From Planctomycetaceae bacterium (GTDB taxonomy: Bacteria; Planctomycetota; Planctomycetia; Planctomycetales; Planctomycetaceae), in contig JABURQ010000078.1 in NCBI GenBank assembly GCA_014762625.1, positions 1 through 32,581 on the forward strand: a stretch of DNA of 32,581 bases, given 5' to 3'. How positions within the stretch are numbered: position 1 is the stretch's first letter; each line of letters opens with the position of its first letter. Positions 1-8,328 of the stretch are shown here, in pieces. The position numbers and the translations under genes are program-made. The notes under the pieces are model-generated. The model had not been told where the DNA came from. It made no database searches and saw only the letters and a program-made list of their open reading frames with translations.

Positions 1-21
1 AGATGTTTTTAAGAGACAGCT

Positions 22-1089
22 GTGGAGGTGGCGGGTCAGAAACTCAAGTTCAAAAAAGCAGTCATCGCGACGGGAGCCCGTCCCGTCATTCCGTCGATTC
101 CGGGATTGGAATCGATTTCGTATCAGACGAATGAAACCATTTTCTCTCTGACGGAACGGCCGGAGAGCCTCGGGATTATCGGCGGCGGTCCGATTGGATG
201 CGAACTGGCACAGACGTTTGCGCGTTTCGGGATGCGGGTGACTCTCTTTGAGCAAGCCGATCACGTGCTGAGTCGTGAAGATGAGGATGCCGCCCGCATC
301 GTACAAAACTCCCTGGTTCAAGACGGCGTTCAATTGAGGCTTTCTTCCAACGTTAAAGAGTTCAAAGCCTCGGGGATTCAGAAAACGATTGTCTCAGAAA
401 CGGGAGGAAATTCGAGCGAAGAGACGTTTGACGAAATCCTGCTGAGTATCGGTCGCCAGCCCAACGTCGAAGGATTAAATCTGGAGGCTGTGGGAGTTGA
501 TTATGATTCCCGGACGGGTGTTGTCGTCGATGATTATTTAAAAACGAAGAACAAAAATATTTACGCGGCCGGGGATATTTGCTTCCCTTATAAGTTTACG
601 CATGCCGCCGATTTTCTGGCTCGGAATGTGATTCGGAACGCGCTCTTTCTGGGACGCGCTAAAGCGAGTTCGCTCGTGATTCCGTGGTGTACTTATACCG
701 ATCCGGAAATTGCGCATGTCGGTCTCAGCGAACGAGAGGCCCGCGAGCAGGGAATCGAAATCGATACTTACAGACAGGAGCTTTCCGAAGTGGATCGCGC
801 GATTCTCGAAGAAGTCTCCGAAGGATTTGTTAAAGTCCACACTAACAAAGGGAAAGGGGAGATCCTGGGAGCGACAATTGTGGCGCCGCACGCGGGAGAT
901 TTGATTTCGGAAATCACTCTGGCGATGGTGCATGGGCTCGGATTAGCGGAGATTGGAAATACAATTCATCCTTATCCCACGATTGCAGATGCGATTCGTA
1001 AATTGGGAGATCAATACAATAAAACGCGTGTCACGCCGTTCGTGGCGGGACTTTTAAAAAAATGGCTATCCTGGACCAACCGTGTTTAG
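22..1089 (+). CDS. MerA/lipoamide dehydrogenase-like flavoprotein disulfide reductase, 5' truncated
   Basis: Class I pyridine nucleotide-disulfide oxidoreductase, often named mercuric reductase in databases. Visible are the ATGARP motif that ends the FAD domain, the NAD(P)-binding Rossmann motif GIIGGGPIGCE, the second FAD motif IYAAGDIC, and a C-terminal dimerisation domain with HPYPT, which carries the catalytic His of the lipoamide dehydrogenase type. About 100-130 N-terminal residues, including the FAD GxGxxG and the redox CxxxxC, lie outside the window, so the substrate cannot be judged. There is no vicinal Cys pair at the C-terminus as in true MerA, so mercury reduction is doubtful. Codon 22 (GTG) is only the first codon after an in-frame stop at 10-12. 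That stop lies in a 5' end that resembles a sequencing adaptor, so 22 is not the real start. Family confident, function not. Confidence 0.85.
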   Translation: MEVAGQKLKFKKAVIATGARPVIPSIPGLESISYQTNETIFSLTERPESLGIIGGGPIGCELAQTFARFGMRVTLFEQADHVLSREDEDAARIVQNSLVQDGVQLRLSSNVKEFKASGIQKTIVSETGGNSSEETFDEILLSIGRQPNVEGLNLEAVGVDYDSRTGVVVDDYLKTKNKNIYAAGDICFPYKFTHAADFLARNVIRNALFLGRAKASSLVIPWCTYTDPEIAHVGLSEREAREQGIEIDTYRQELSEVDRAILEEVSEGFVKVHTNKGKGEILGATIVAPHAGDLISEITLAMVHGLGLAEIGNTIHPYPTIADAIRKLGDQYNKTRVTPFVAGLLKKWLSWTNRV

Positions 1090-1347
1090 AAATGCTTATA
1101 GGGGCGTTTAATGCCGGTGTTAATTCGACTCCAAGTATGATCCTACGAACATGTCTTCAGTGAGGCGTCCCTATTATTTCATCAGAGACTTTGTAAATGG
1201 GCAAAGTTTCCAAAGGGCTGAGTTGAAAGTCATTAGGAGGATGTCTATTCTTATTTGGTCGAAAGCGATTAGCTGATCGAATTAATGCGCGATCAGGCTC
1301 TCGCACACCATCTCCAATTGTAGAATGATACTGATAAGGATTCTCTT
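1090..1347. other. intergenic region with one inverted repeat
   Basis: No gene is seen here. The one structure is an inverted repeat CTGATCG/CGATCAG at 1273-1279 and 1290-1296 (7 bp arms, 10 nt apart), about 50 bp before the next start codon. It could be an operator or a 5' UTR hairpin. A ribosome binding site AAGGA (1336-1340) lies 7 nt before the ATG at 1348. Confidence 0.35.
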
Positions 1348-1788
1348 ATGGCGAAAGCTCCTAGTAATATTTCGTTAGCAGAACTTCAGGCATTGCTCGA
1401 TGAGCAGAAAAATCGACTGGCCGATCTCAAAAAGAAACAGACTGAGCTGCAAAAAGAACTGGATGAGGTCAATCAGGAAATTTCTGTCCTGGAAGGTGAA
1501 GGCAAAGGAAAAAGGAAAGGTCGTCGTGGACGCCCGGCCGGTTCTGGTGGCAAGAAAAAGAAAGTCCGTCGTCGTCGCGCCAAAAACTCCAAACCTTTGA
1601 AGGCCTTCGTGACGGAAGTTCTGACCGACAACAAAAAAGGTCTGACGTTGCAGCAGGTGATGGATAAAGTTCAGAAAGCCGGCTACAAAAGCAAAAGCAA
1701 GAATTTTAAAAACGTGCTCTATCAGTGCCTGTATCACAATGATCAGTTCGTGCTCGATTCCGACAAGGGAATCTATACTTTGAAGTAA
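1348..1788 (+). CDS. small basic coiled-coil / AT-hook / winged-helix-like protein
   Basis: 146 residues in three zones. Residues about 8-52 are a charged heptad-rich coiled coil. Residues about 53-84 are a Lys/Arg/Gly linker with an AT-hook core (RGRP) and runs of K and R. Residues about 85-146 are a compact domain (LTLQQVMDKVQKAGY, then a stretch ending in GIYTLK) that looks like a small winged helix. This layout suggests a nucleoid-associated or histone H1-like DNA-binding protein; that is inference from composition. The start is supported by AAGGA 7 nt upstream. The gene stands alone and is closed by a terminator at 1811-1842. I do not recognise a named family and give no symbol. Confidence 0.85.
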   Translation: MAKAPSNISLAELQALLDEQKNRLADLKKKQTELQKELDEVNQEISVLEGEGKGKRKGRRGRPAGSGGKKKKVRRRRAKNSKPLKAFVTEVLTDNKKGLTLQQVMDKVQKAGYKSKSKNFKNVLYQCLYHNDQFVLDSDKGIYTLK

Positions 1789-1810
1789 GTTTCACTAAAA
1801 TATCATTATT

Positions 1811-1842
1811 CGGGAGGAAGCTGTTCGGCTCCTCCCGTTTTT
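1811..1842 (+). terminator. Rho-independent terminator
   Basis: Stem CGGGAGGA/TCCTCCCG (1811-1818 and 1830-1837) with a further GC pair inside, followed by TTTTT. It lies 22 bp after the basic protein gene. Confidence 0.85.
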
Positions 1843-1889
1843 ATGCGCTCTTATTCAGAGCCTGTCTTCAAATTCCATTTTGGCTACGA

Positions 1890-2123
1890 ATGGCAAGCCA
1901 GTTCCCCGCTTTTTGTTGGTCTGCATCGTCGAATCCGTTCCAGGAACGGTTTCGATTGGCGTTTATCGATCAAAAATCGGACGCGTTAAATTCACTCGAA
2001 ACCGATCTCAATAATCCAGCCATGCTGGGGATTCGACTGTTTCCACCGCCTCAATCGGGCAACAGTTCGCTCATTCTCGCTTCGAAAAGCGAATTAGAAG
2101 ACAAGCTCTCAGCCTCCAATTAA
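1890..2123 (+). CDS. doubtful 77-residue ORF
   Basis: An open frame of 77 residues in the 356 bp between the terminator at 1811-1842 and the peptidase gene. It has no Shine-Dalgarno sequence, no recognised motif, no signal peptide and no membrane segment. It shares the frame of the downstream peptidase but ends 22 bp before it. It could be an orphan gene, a decayed 3' fragment, or chance. I list it only because nothing else occupies this stretch. Confidence 0.2.
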   Translation: MASQFPAFCWSASSNPFQERFRLAFIDQKSDALNSLETDLNNPAMLGIRLFPPPQSGNSSLILASKSELEDKLSASN

Positions 2124-2144
2124 TCTTCTCAGCGGAGTGGAATC

Positions 2145-3332
2145 ATGACAGCCCCTTTTTCCGATCAATCAGCGATCCAGTTATTAATCAAACTTCTTTC
2201 GGTCCCCGGAAAGAGTGGTGACGAACGGGCCATCGCCGATTTGATCGTCAAGCTGGCTACCGACGCGGGAGTGAAAGAGTCGCAAATCAAAGAAGACAAA
2301 GCGTTCAAGAAGAGTCCTTACGGCGGAAACTGCGGTAATCTGATCATTAAGCTGCCCGGAACGTTTCGTGCGCCGCGTCGATTGTTGATGGCTCATATCG
2401 ATACGGTGCCGTTATGTGTGGGGGCGCGTCCTGTTCTGGATGGAGATGTCATTCGTCCCCGCGATTCTCATACCGCACTTGGTGGAGATGATCGCGCCGG
2501 AGCGACCGTGGTTCTCAATACGTTGCTCACGATTCTGAAACATCAACTGCCCCATCCGCCGCTGACGTTTTACTGGCCGATCCAGGAAGAAGTCGGGCTC
2601 GTGGGGGCTCGATATGTCAGTCCTCGCGATCTGGGGCAACCGAAGCTCTGTTTCAATTGGGACGGCGGATCGGCGGATGATATCTGTATCGGGGCGACCG
2701 GAGCCTACAACGTGAATATCACCGTTCACGGTATCGCCTCCCATGCGGGAGTCCATCCGGAAGCAGGAGTTTCGGCGATCGGGACCGCTTCTCTGGCGAT
2801 TGCGGATCTGGTAGAGAACGGCTGGCATGGCCTGGTGATGAAAGGAAAAAAACGTGGGACGTGTAATCTCGGAATCATTGCGGGAGGAGACGCGACCAAC
2901 GTCGTTACGGATCGTTGTGTGATCCACGGCGAAGTTCGCAGTCACGAGGACGGATTTCGCCAGAAAATCCTGAAAGCGGTCGAGAAGGCGTTTGTGAAAG
3001 CGGCGAAGAAACTTAAAAACGATACCGGGAAAACCGGTTCCATCGATTTCGAGTGGGATCTGAAATACCCCGCATTTCTGTTGGACAGTCAGGAAGCGGT
3101 GGTGCAAACCGCTCAGGAAGCTGTGGAAACGTTGGGCTTAACGCCGTCTCTGGTTGTTGGCAACGGCGGTCTCGACGCCAACTTTCTTTCCGATCGCGGC
3201 ATGCCAACCGTCACGTTAGGGTGCGGAGAGAAGAACGTTCATACCGTCGATGAGGTGGTCGTGGTGGAGAACTTCTTGAACGGCTGCAAGTTGGGTCTGG
3301 AATTGGCGTGCGGTCCGCAGCAGCAGATCTGA
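2145..3332 (+). CDS. M20-family metallopeptidase (peptidase T-like)
   Basis: 395-residue cytoplasmic zinc aminopeptidase/carboxypeptidase of the M20/M42 fold. Expected metal ligands and catalytic residues are visible: H84 and D86 in MAHIDT, an Asp in GGDDRAG (115-116), the catalytic E148/E149 in QEEVG, D173 in NWDGG, and a C-terminal His in HTVDE. The lid/dimerisation domain sits between about 190 and 300 (ITVHGIASHAGVHPE). CGGAG at 2133-2137 precedes the ATG by 7 nt. There is no signal peptide. It is convergent with dxs, 29 bp apart. Likely role: release of amino acids from short peptides; the exact substrate cannot be read from sequence. Confidence 0.9.
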   Translation: MTAPFSDQSAIQLLIKLLSVPGKSGDERAIADLIVKLATDAGVKESQIKEDKAFKKSPYGGNCGNLIIKLPGTFRAPRRLLMAHIDTVPLCVGARPVLDGDVIRPRDSHTALGGDDRAGATVVLNTLLTILKHQLPHPPLTFYWPIQEEVGLVGARYVSPRDLGQPKLCFNWDGGSADDICIGATGAYNVNITVHGIASHAGVHPEAGVSAIGTASLAIADLVENGWHGLVMKGKKRGTCNLGIIAGGDATNVVTDRCVIHGEVRSHEDGFRQKILKAVEKAFVKAAKKLKNDTGKTGSIDFEWDLKYPAFLLDSQEAVVQTAQEAVETLGLTPSLVVGNGGLDANFLSDRGMPTVTLGCGEKNVHTVDEVVVVENFLNGCKLGLELACGPQQQI

Positions 3333-3361
3333 ACGCTTTTAGATGAGATGTACCAGGGCCA

Positions 3362-5263
3362 CTAGATCAACGTCTCGTCGCAACTGGCAATGTGCTGGGC
3401 GCTGGAGACCAGACCATCGACATCGAGTCCCAGATCGGCCAGCAACTCTTCGCGGTCGCCATGCTCGACGAAATGATCGGGGATGCCGACACGCTTTACG
3501 CGCTGGCTGTTGAGACCGAGTTGGGAGATCGCCTCGAGGACGGCCGCTCCGAATCCGCCTTGTAGCGTGTTTTCCTCAACGGTGATCAGAAAGCGGTCGT
3601 TTTCCAGAGCTTGCTCGATCACCTGGGTGTCGAGTGGTTTGACGAACCGGGCATTAATCACACCGACGTCGAGCCCTTGTTGTTTGAGCTTTTCAGCCGC
3701 CACCACACAGCGCGGGAACATCGCTCCGATGGCGAGGAAGTTTCCGTCTTCACCCCAGGAATAAACTTCCGCTTTGCCGAGTTCGACGGGGGTTTCCTCG
3801 CGCGACGCTTTTTCCAGTTTGGTTTTGGGATACCGCATCGAGACGGGAGACCCGAGTTCGATGGCGAAGTCGAGCATGGGGGCGATGTCCTGCTCGTCGC
3901 CGGGGGCCATCACGGTCATATTCGGGAAGATTCGCATGTAGGAGAGATCGAAGACGCCATGATGCGTCGGGCCGTCGGGACCGCATAACCCCGCCCGATC
4001 GAGACAGAACACCACCGGCAAATTTTGGAGCGCGACTTCCTGGAAGATGTGGTCGAAGCTGCGTTGCAGGAAGGTGCTGTAGATATCGACGATCGGAACT
4101 CCGCCCGCTTTCGCCATTCCTCCGGCGAAGGCGACGGCGTGGCCTTCACAGATTCCGACATCGAAGAAGCGGTCGGCAAAGTCGGAGCGAATTTTCTGCA
4201 AGCCGTTCCCCGCACACATCGCCGCCGTCATCACGGCGACCTTGTCGTTTCGCGACATCACGTCGTAAATGGAATCGGCGACGGCGTTGGTGTAAGCACG
4301 CGATTTGCTCTTCTTGATCGCGACGATTTCGTTTTCTTTATTTCGCTCGAAGGGGGGCGGAGCATGGAATTGGACCGGATCTTCGCAGGCCGGCTGGAAG
4401 CCGTGACCTTTCTCGGTCAGCACATGCAGCAAGACCGGCCCTTCGATTTCCTTCACCATTTCGAGGTAGCGGCGAAGGGCGTGGAGGTCGTGTCCGTCGA
4501 CCGGACCGATGTATCGGAAGCCGAGTTCTTCAAATAGCATCCCGCCGTGGAGGAAGCCTTTGAGGGCATCTTTGAAATTCGACAGGACGTGCTCGACCGG
4601 TTCTCCCACCACGGGGACTTTATTGAGCAACCAGGCGATGTCCTTTTTCAAGCCGTTGTAAAACGGAGCGGTTCGTGCTTTGTCGAGATATTCGGCGACT
4701 CCTCCGACACGGGGGCAGATTCCCATTTTATTGTCGTTGAGGATGACCAGCATGTCTTTGTTCAAGCCGGCGGCGTTGTTGAACGCTTCGAACACAACTC
4801 CCGAGGGGAGGGCTCCGTCGCCGATGACGGCGACCGCTTTTCGGCCTTCTTCGGGATGGACGAGGTCGTCTCCCGCTTTGAGTCCCAGTACGGTGGAGAC
4901 GCTGGCTCCCGCGTGGCCGGTCACGAACAGGTCATATTCGCTTTCCTGGGGGTTGGGATATCCCATCAACCCCCCTTTATTGCGAATGGTCTGGATTTCG
5001 TCGAATCGTCCCGTGATCAGTTTATGAGGATAGATTTGGTGGCCGGTGTCCCAGATCAGCCGGTCTTTGGAGAAGTCGTAGGTCAGATGTAACGCGAGAC
5101 ACAGTTCCACAACCCCCAGATTACTCGCGAAGTGGGCCGAGCGATCGGAGACTATGTTGCACAATGCCTCTCGCATCTCGGCAGCAATTTCTTCCAACTG
5201 CTCGTCGGAGTAGCCTTGCAGGTCGCGAGGGGATCCAATTTGTGGGAGGTGCTTGAATGTCAT
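3362..5263 (-). CDS. dxs: 1-deoxy-D-xylulose-5-phosphate synthase
   Basis: Thiamine-diphosphate transketolase-type enzyme condensing pyruvate and glyceraldehyde 3-phosphate, the first step of the MEP isoprenoid pathway. 633 residues, normal length. Seen: GHQIYPHK near the N-terminus; the ThDP/Mg motif GDGA...LNDNK; FHAPPPFE; the catalytic Glu in ICEGHAVAF; YSTFLQRSFD; GPDGPTHHG; and a C-terminal transketolase domain. Several canonical strings differ (GHAGAS for GHSSTS, GDGALPSG for GDGAITAG, CEGH for the usual EQH). I believe these changes are common in planctomycete DXS. The reading frame is open 25 codons further upstream, but that part overlaps ispA and does not look like DXS, so I place the start at 5263 (MTFKHLPQIG). 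It follows ispA by 16 bp, so the two form one operon. Confidence 0.95.
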   Translation of the reverse strand: MTFKHLPQIGSPRDLQGYSDEQLEEIAAEMREALCNIVSDRSAHFASNLGVVELCLALHLTYDFSKDRLIWDTGHQIYPHKLITGRFDEIQTIRNKGGLMGYPNPQESEYDLFVTGHAGASVSTVLGLKAGDDLVHPEEGRKAVAVIGDGALPSGVVFEAFNNAAGLNKDMLVILNDNKMGICPRVGGVAEYLDKARTAPFYNGLKKDIAWLLNKVPVVGEPVEHVLSNFKDALKGFLHGGMLFEELGFRYIGPVDGHDLHALRRYLEMVKEIEGPVLLHVLTEKGHGFQPACEDPVQFHAPPPFERNKENEIVAIKKSKSRAYTNAVADSIYDVMSRNDKVAVMTAAMCAGNGLQKIRSDFADRFFDVGICEGHAVAFAGGMAKAGGVPIVDIYSTFLQRSFDHIFQEVALQNLPVVFCLDRAGLCGPDGPTHHGVFDLSYMRIFPNMTVMAPGDEQDIAPMLDFAIELGSPVSMRYPKTKLEKASREETPVELGKAEVYSWGEDGNFLAIGAMFPRCVVAAEKLKQQGLDVGVINARFVKPLDTQVIEQALENDRFLITVEENTLQGGFGAAVLEAISQLGLNSQRVKRVGIPDHFVEHGDREELLADLGLDVDGLVSSAQHIASCDETLI

Positions 5264-5279
5264 GCGTCTCTCGCAGGGG

Positions 5280-6191
5280 TTAGTGATCGCGGGCGATGAT
5301 GAAATCCGCAAGTGCCGCCAAACGCTGGCCACGTTCACCTAACGGTTTCAAACGCTCGTGAGCGTCCTGTATCAATTGTTTTGCCTTGTCCCGGCTTTCC
5401 TCAACCCCTAATAGTGAGGGATAAGTGAGTTTGCCGTGATCGGCGTCCTTTTGTGTCTGTTTTCCGATAATCTCGGAATCTCCCGAGATATCTAGTAAAT
5501 CATCCGCAATCTGGAAGGCCAATCCAACAGATTTGCCGTATTCGACGAGGTGATTTCGCATCTCCCAGTCGGCGCCGGCAATTCTAGCCCCCAATGAGAG
5601 CGCACAACTCAATAATCGTCCGGTTTTTCTACGATGAATTCCTTCCAGGTGTTGAACATCTTTGATTCCGGAGTCTTCCGCCTCCAGATCGACCACCTGT
5701 CCCGCCACCATGCCGGTTGCTCCGGCTGCGGCCGCCAGATCGGCACAACAGGCAGCCGCAACCTCTTGCGGTTGAACATCTTGGGCCATGATCTGAAAAG
5801 CCAGCGTGAGCAGGGCATCGCCGGCCAGAATGGCCAACGCTTCTCCAAATTGCTTGTGATTGGTCGGTTTTCCGCGACGTAAATCATCGTCGTCCATCGC
5901 GGGCAGATCATCGTGGATCAGCGAATAGGTATGAATCATCTCGATGGCACAGGCGGCGGGCAGAGCATCGACGGCTTTCCCGCCACACGCTTCACAAGCC
6001 AGCAGGACCAGAATGGGACGCAGGCGTTTTCCACCCGCCATCAGAGAATAGTGCATTGCTTCTCTGAGCTTATCGGGGCAATTCGGCCCCAAGTCGAGAT
6101 AGGACTCCAGCGCCGTATCGATGTCGGCTCGATATTCGGTCCAGATTTCCTGCAACAGAGAAACTTCAGTCATCGATGGGTGGTCCGTCAC
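5280..6191 (-). CDS. ispA: polyprenyl synthetase, farnesyl diphosphate synthase type
   Basis: 303-residue trans-prenyltransferase building farnesyl (possibly geranylgeranyl) diphosphate from IPP and DMAPP. Both Asp-rich motifs are present: the first is DDLPAMD at 94-100, with the two-residue insertion typical of bacterial IspA and the preceding HTYSLIH; the second is DDLLD near residue 230. The GGKRLRP substrate-binding motif is at 53-59. The start is taken at a GTG preceded by CGAGG with 5 nt spacing; an internal ATG six codons later lacks a ribosome binding site. It is the first gene of the ispA-dxs pair, a classic bacterial arrangement. Confidence 0.93.
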   Translation of the reverse strand: MTDHPSMTEVSLLQEIWTEYRADIDTALESYLDLGPNCPDKLREAMHYSLMAGGKRLRPILVLLACEACGGKAVDALPAACAIEMIHTYSLIHDDLPAMDDDDLRRGKPTNHKQFGEALAILAGDALLTLAFQIMAQDVQPQEVAAACCADLAAAAGATGMVAGQVVDLEAEDSGIKDVQHLEGIHRRKTGRLLSCALSLGARIAGADWEMRNHLVEYGKSVGLAFQIADDLLDISGDSEIIGKQTQKDADHGKLTYPSLLGVEESRDKAKQLIQDAHERLKPLGERGQRLAALADFIIARDH

Positions 6192-6382
6192 CAGAACCTC
6201 GGAATTCTCCAGACCTTACGTTCAGTTAGAGTATCGGTTTTCGGGGCCGGATACAAGCAGATTCGGGAGACATCGCGCGCGATTTTCCGAGATTCAAAAC
6301 CGACTAACTCCGCACTCGGCAGCAACTTGAGTATGATGGGGGCTGACCGGACTGGTTGTTGAGATTCAAGGGAAGGAGAAAA
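6192..6382. promoter_or_regulatory. divergent intergenic region with nested inverted repeats (ispA / aguB)
   Basis: This 191 bp must hold promoters for both ispA and aguB. It contains a bipartite inverted repeat, AGTTAG then TCGGTTTT (6224-6229, 6234-6241) facing AAAACCGA then CTAACT (6296-6303, 6304-6309). Inside lies a perfect 12 bp palindrome ATCGCGCGCGAT (6272-6283). A possible -10 box for aguB is TATGAT at 6332-6337, with a poor -35. Function as an operator is inference. Confidence 0.4.
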
Positions 6383-7270
6383 ATGTCGTCGTCACGACGT
6401 GTCAAAATCGGACTGGTGCAGATGCAGTGCACCTCTGATACCGAACGTAATCTGAATCGTGCCATCGAATTAACACGCGAAGCCCACCAGCAGGGGGCGG
6501 AGGTCGTTTGTTTACCTGAATTGTTTCGTTCGCTCTATTTCTGCCAGACGGAAGACCACCGACACTTCGATCTGGCGGAATCGATTCCCGGACCCTCGAC
6601 CGAGGCACTTTGTCCGCTGGCGAAAGAACTGGGGATCGTGATTATTGCCAGCCTGTTCGAAAAACGGGCCGAAGGGCTCTATCACAACACGGTGGCGATG
6701 ATCGACAATCATGGAGAGTATCTCGGCAAATACCGCAAGATGCACATCCCCGACGATCCGCTGTTTTATGAAAAATTCTACTTCACGCCGGGCGATCTCG
6801 GCTTTCAGTCGTTCGAAACCGAATTCGGCAAACTGGGGACGCTCATTTGCTGGGATCAGTGGTATCCGGAAGCGGCTCGACTGACGGCGTTACGGGGGGC
6901 GGAAGTTTTGTTCTATCCGACCGCCATCGGTTGGCATCCCTCCGAGAAGGAAGAATTCGGAGTCGCCCAGCATGACAGTTGGGAATTGATTCAGCGATCT
7001 CATGCCGTCGCGAACGGATGTTATGTCGTGTCCGTCAATCGGATCGGTCATGAAGGGGAACCGGGCGGTGGGATTGAGTTCTGGGGGCAGAGTTTTGTTG
7101 CCGATCCGAGCGGTCAGATTCTGGTGAAAGGCTCGACCGATCGGGAAGAGGTTCTGATTGCGGAAATCAATCGGGATCAATCGGACGTCAGTCGCACGCA
7201 TTGGCCGTTCCTGAGAGATCGTCGCATCGACGCCTATTCCGACATCACGAAACGGTTCATCGATGAGTGA
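6383..7270 (+). CDS. aguB: N-carbamoylputrescine amidase
   Basis: Nitrilase-superfamily enzyme hydrolysing N-carbamoylputrescine to putrescine, CO2 and ammonia. 295 residues. The Glu-Lys-Cys triad is visible: E46 in LPELF, K119 in YRKMHIP, C156 in LICWDQW. The segment DDPLFYEKFYFTPGD and the C-terminal RDRRIDAY are typical of AguB. AAGGAG at 6373-6378 sits 4 nt before the chosen ATG; the frame is open nine codons further up, but from a TTG without a ribosome binding site. The last 8 bases overlap the start of aguA, so the two are translationally coupled and act in successive steps. Confidence 0.95.
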   Translation: MSSSRRVKIGLVQMQCTSDTERNLNRAIELTREAHQQGAEVVCLPELFRSLYFCQTEDHRHFDLAESIPGPSTEALCPLAKELGIVIIASLFEKRAEGLYHNTVAMIDNHGEYLGKYRKMHIPDDPLFYEKFYFTPGDLGFQSFETEFGKLGTLICWDQWYPEAARLTALRGAEVLFYPTAIGWHPSEKEEFGVAQHDSWELIQRSHAVANGCYVVSVNRIGHEGEPGGGIEFWGQSFVADPSGQILVKGSTDREEVLIAEINRDQSDVSRTHWPFLRDRRIDAYSDITKRFIDE

Positions 7271-8303
7271 ATCACTGCGAGAGGCCGGATACCGTATGCC
7301 GGCGGAATGGGAACCGCATCAGGCGACCTGGTTGAGCTGGCCGCATAACCGCGAGAGTTGGCCGGGAAAGATCGAAGCGGTCTGGCCGCGCTATGCCGAG
7401 ATGGTTGCTGCGCTGGCCCGTTCCGAGCCGGTTCACATCAACGTCAATGATGAGGAGCTGGAACGCGATGCCCGGCGGTTTCTCCAACAGGCGGGAGCCG
7501 AGGGAGAGATTCATTTCCATCACTTCCCGACCAACGATGCCTGGTGCCGCGATCACGGGGCGATTTTTGTGACTCGTTCCGGGGCTGACAATCCTCTGGT
7601 GGCCATCGATTGGGACTACAACGCCTGGGGAGGGAAGTACCCGCCGTTTGACCTCGATCAACAGATACCGGGCCGCATGGCGCGAGAGCTTGGAGTTCCT
7701 TCCTATAAAGGGGGCATGATTCTCGAAGGAGGGTCAATCGAGGTGAACGGAGACGGATTGTTGATGACGACGGAGTCGTGCCTGCTCAATCCGAATCGAA
7801 ATCCCGATCTCACGCGACCGCAGATCGAGCAGCGATTGCGAGATTGTCTCGGAGTGGAAACCATTTACTGGCTGGGAGACGGCATCGTCGGCGATGATAC
7901 CGACGGTCATATTGACGACATCACGCGATTCGTCGGTCGTCAGAAAATTGTCACTGCCGTCGAGGCGGATTCGGAGGATGATAACTTTGTTCCGCTTCGA
8001 GAGAATCTCGAACGTTTGAGGGAGTTTCGGACTCCTGACGGGGAATCGTTTGAGATAATCGAACTGCCGATGCCGCCCGCGGTTGTCCATGAGGGGCAAC
8101 GTCTTCCCGCCAGTTACGCCAACTTTTATATCGGCAATCGAGTGGTTTTATTGCCGACCTATCGCAGCGCTCGCGATGAGGAGGCCCGAGAGGTGTTGCA
8201 AAGTTGCTTCCCGGAGCGAGAGGTTGTCGGGATTGACTGCACCGACATCGTGTGGGGGCTGGGAGCGTTTCACTGTCTGACTCAACAGGTTCCGCTGGCT
8301 TGA
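7263..8303 (+). CDS. aguA: agmatine deiminase
   Basis: Peptidylarginine-deiminase-fold enzyme converting agmatine to N-carbamoylputrescine and ammonia, feeding AguB. 346 residues. Family motifs in order: EPHQATWLSWPHN near the N-terminus, WCRDHGAIFV, AWGGKYPPFD, EGGSIEVNGDG, GDDTDGHIDD, YANFYIGN, and the C-terminal WGLGAFHC with nucleophile C338. The ATG lies inside the end of aguB (8 bp overlap). No arginine decarboxylase is in the window, so the agmatine source is elsewhere. Confidence 0.96.
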   Translation: MSESLREAGYRMPAEWEPHQATWLSWPHNRESWPGKIEAVWPRYAEMVAALARSEPVHINVNDEELERDARRFLQQAGAEGEIHFHHFPTNDAWCRDHGAIFVTRSGADNPLVAIDWDYNAWGGKYPPFDLDQQIPGRMARELGVPSYKGGMILEGGSIEVNGDGLLMTTESCLLNPNRNPDLTRPQIEQRLRDCLGVETIYWLGDGIVGDDTDGHIDDITRFVGRQKIVTAVEADSEDDNFVPLRENLERLREFRTPDGESFEIIELPMPPAVVHEGQRLPASYANFYIGNRVVLLPTYRSARDEEAREVLQSCFPEREVVGIDCTDIVWGLGAFHCLTQQVPLA

Positions 8304-8328
8304 CCGTCTGTTTTTCTGATGGCTTCAA

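Noticed and set aside
22-1089. Mercuric reductase merA.
   Set aside because: No C-terminal Cys pair, a His-containing HPYPT motif of the lipoamide dehydrogenase type, and no mer genes nearby; the N-terminal redox site is not in the window.
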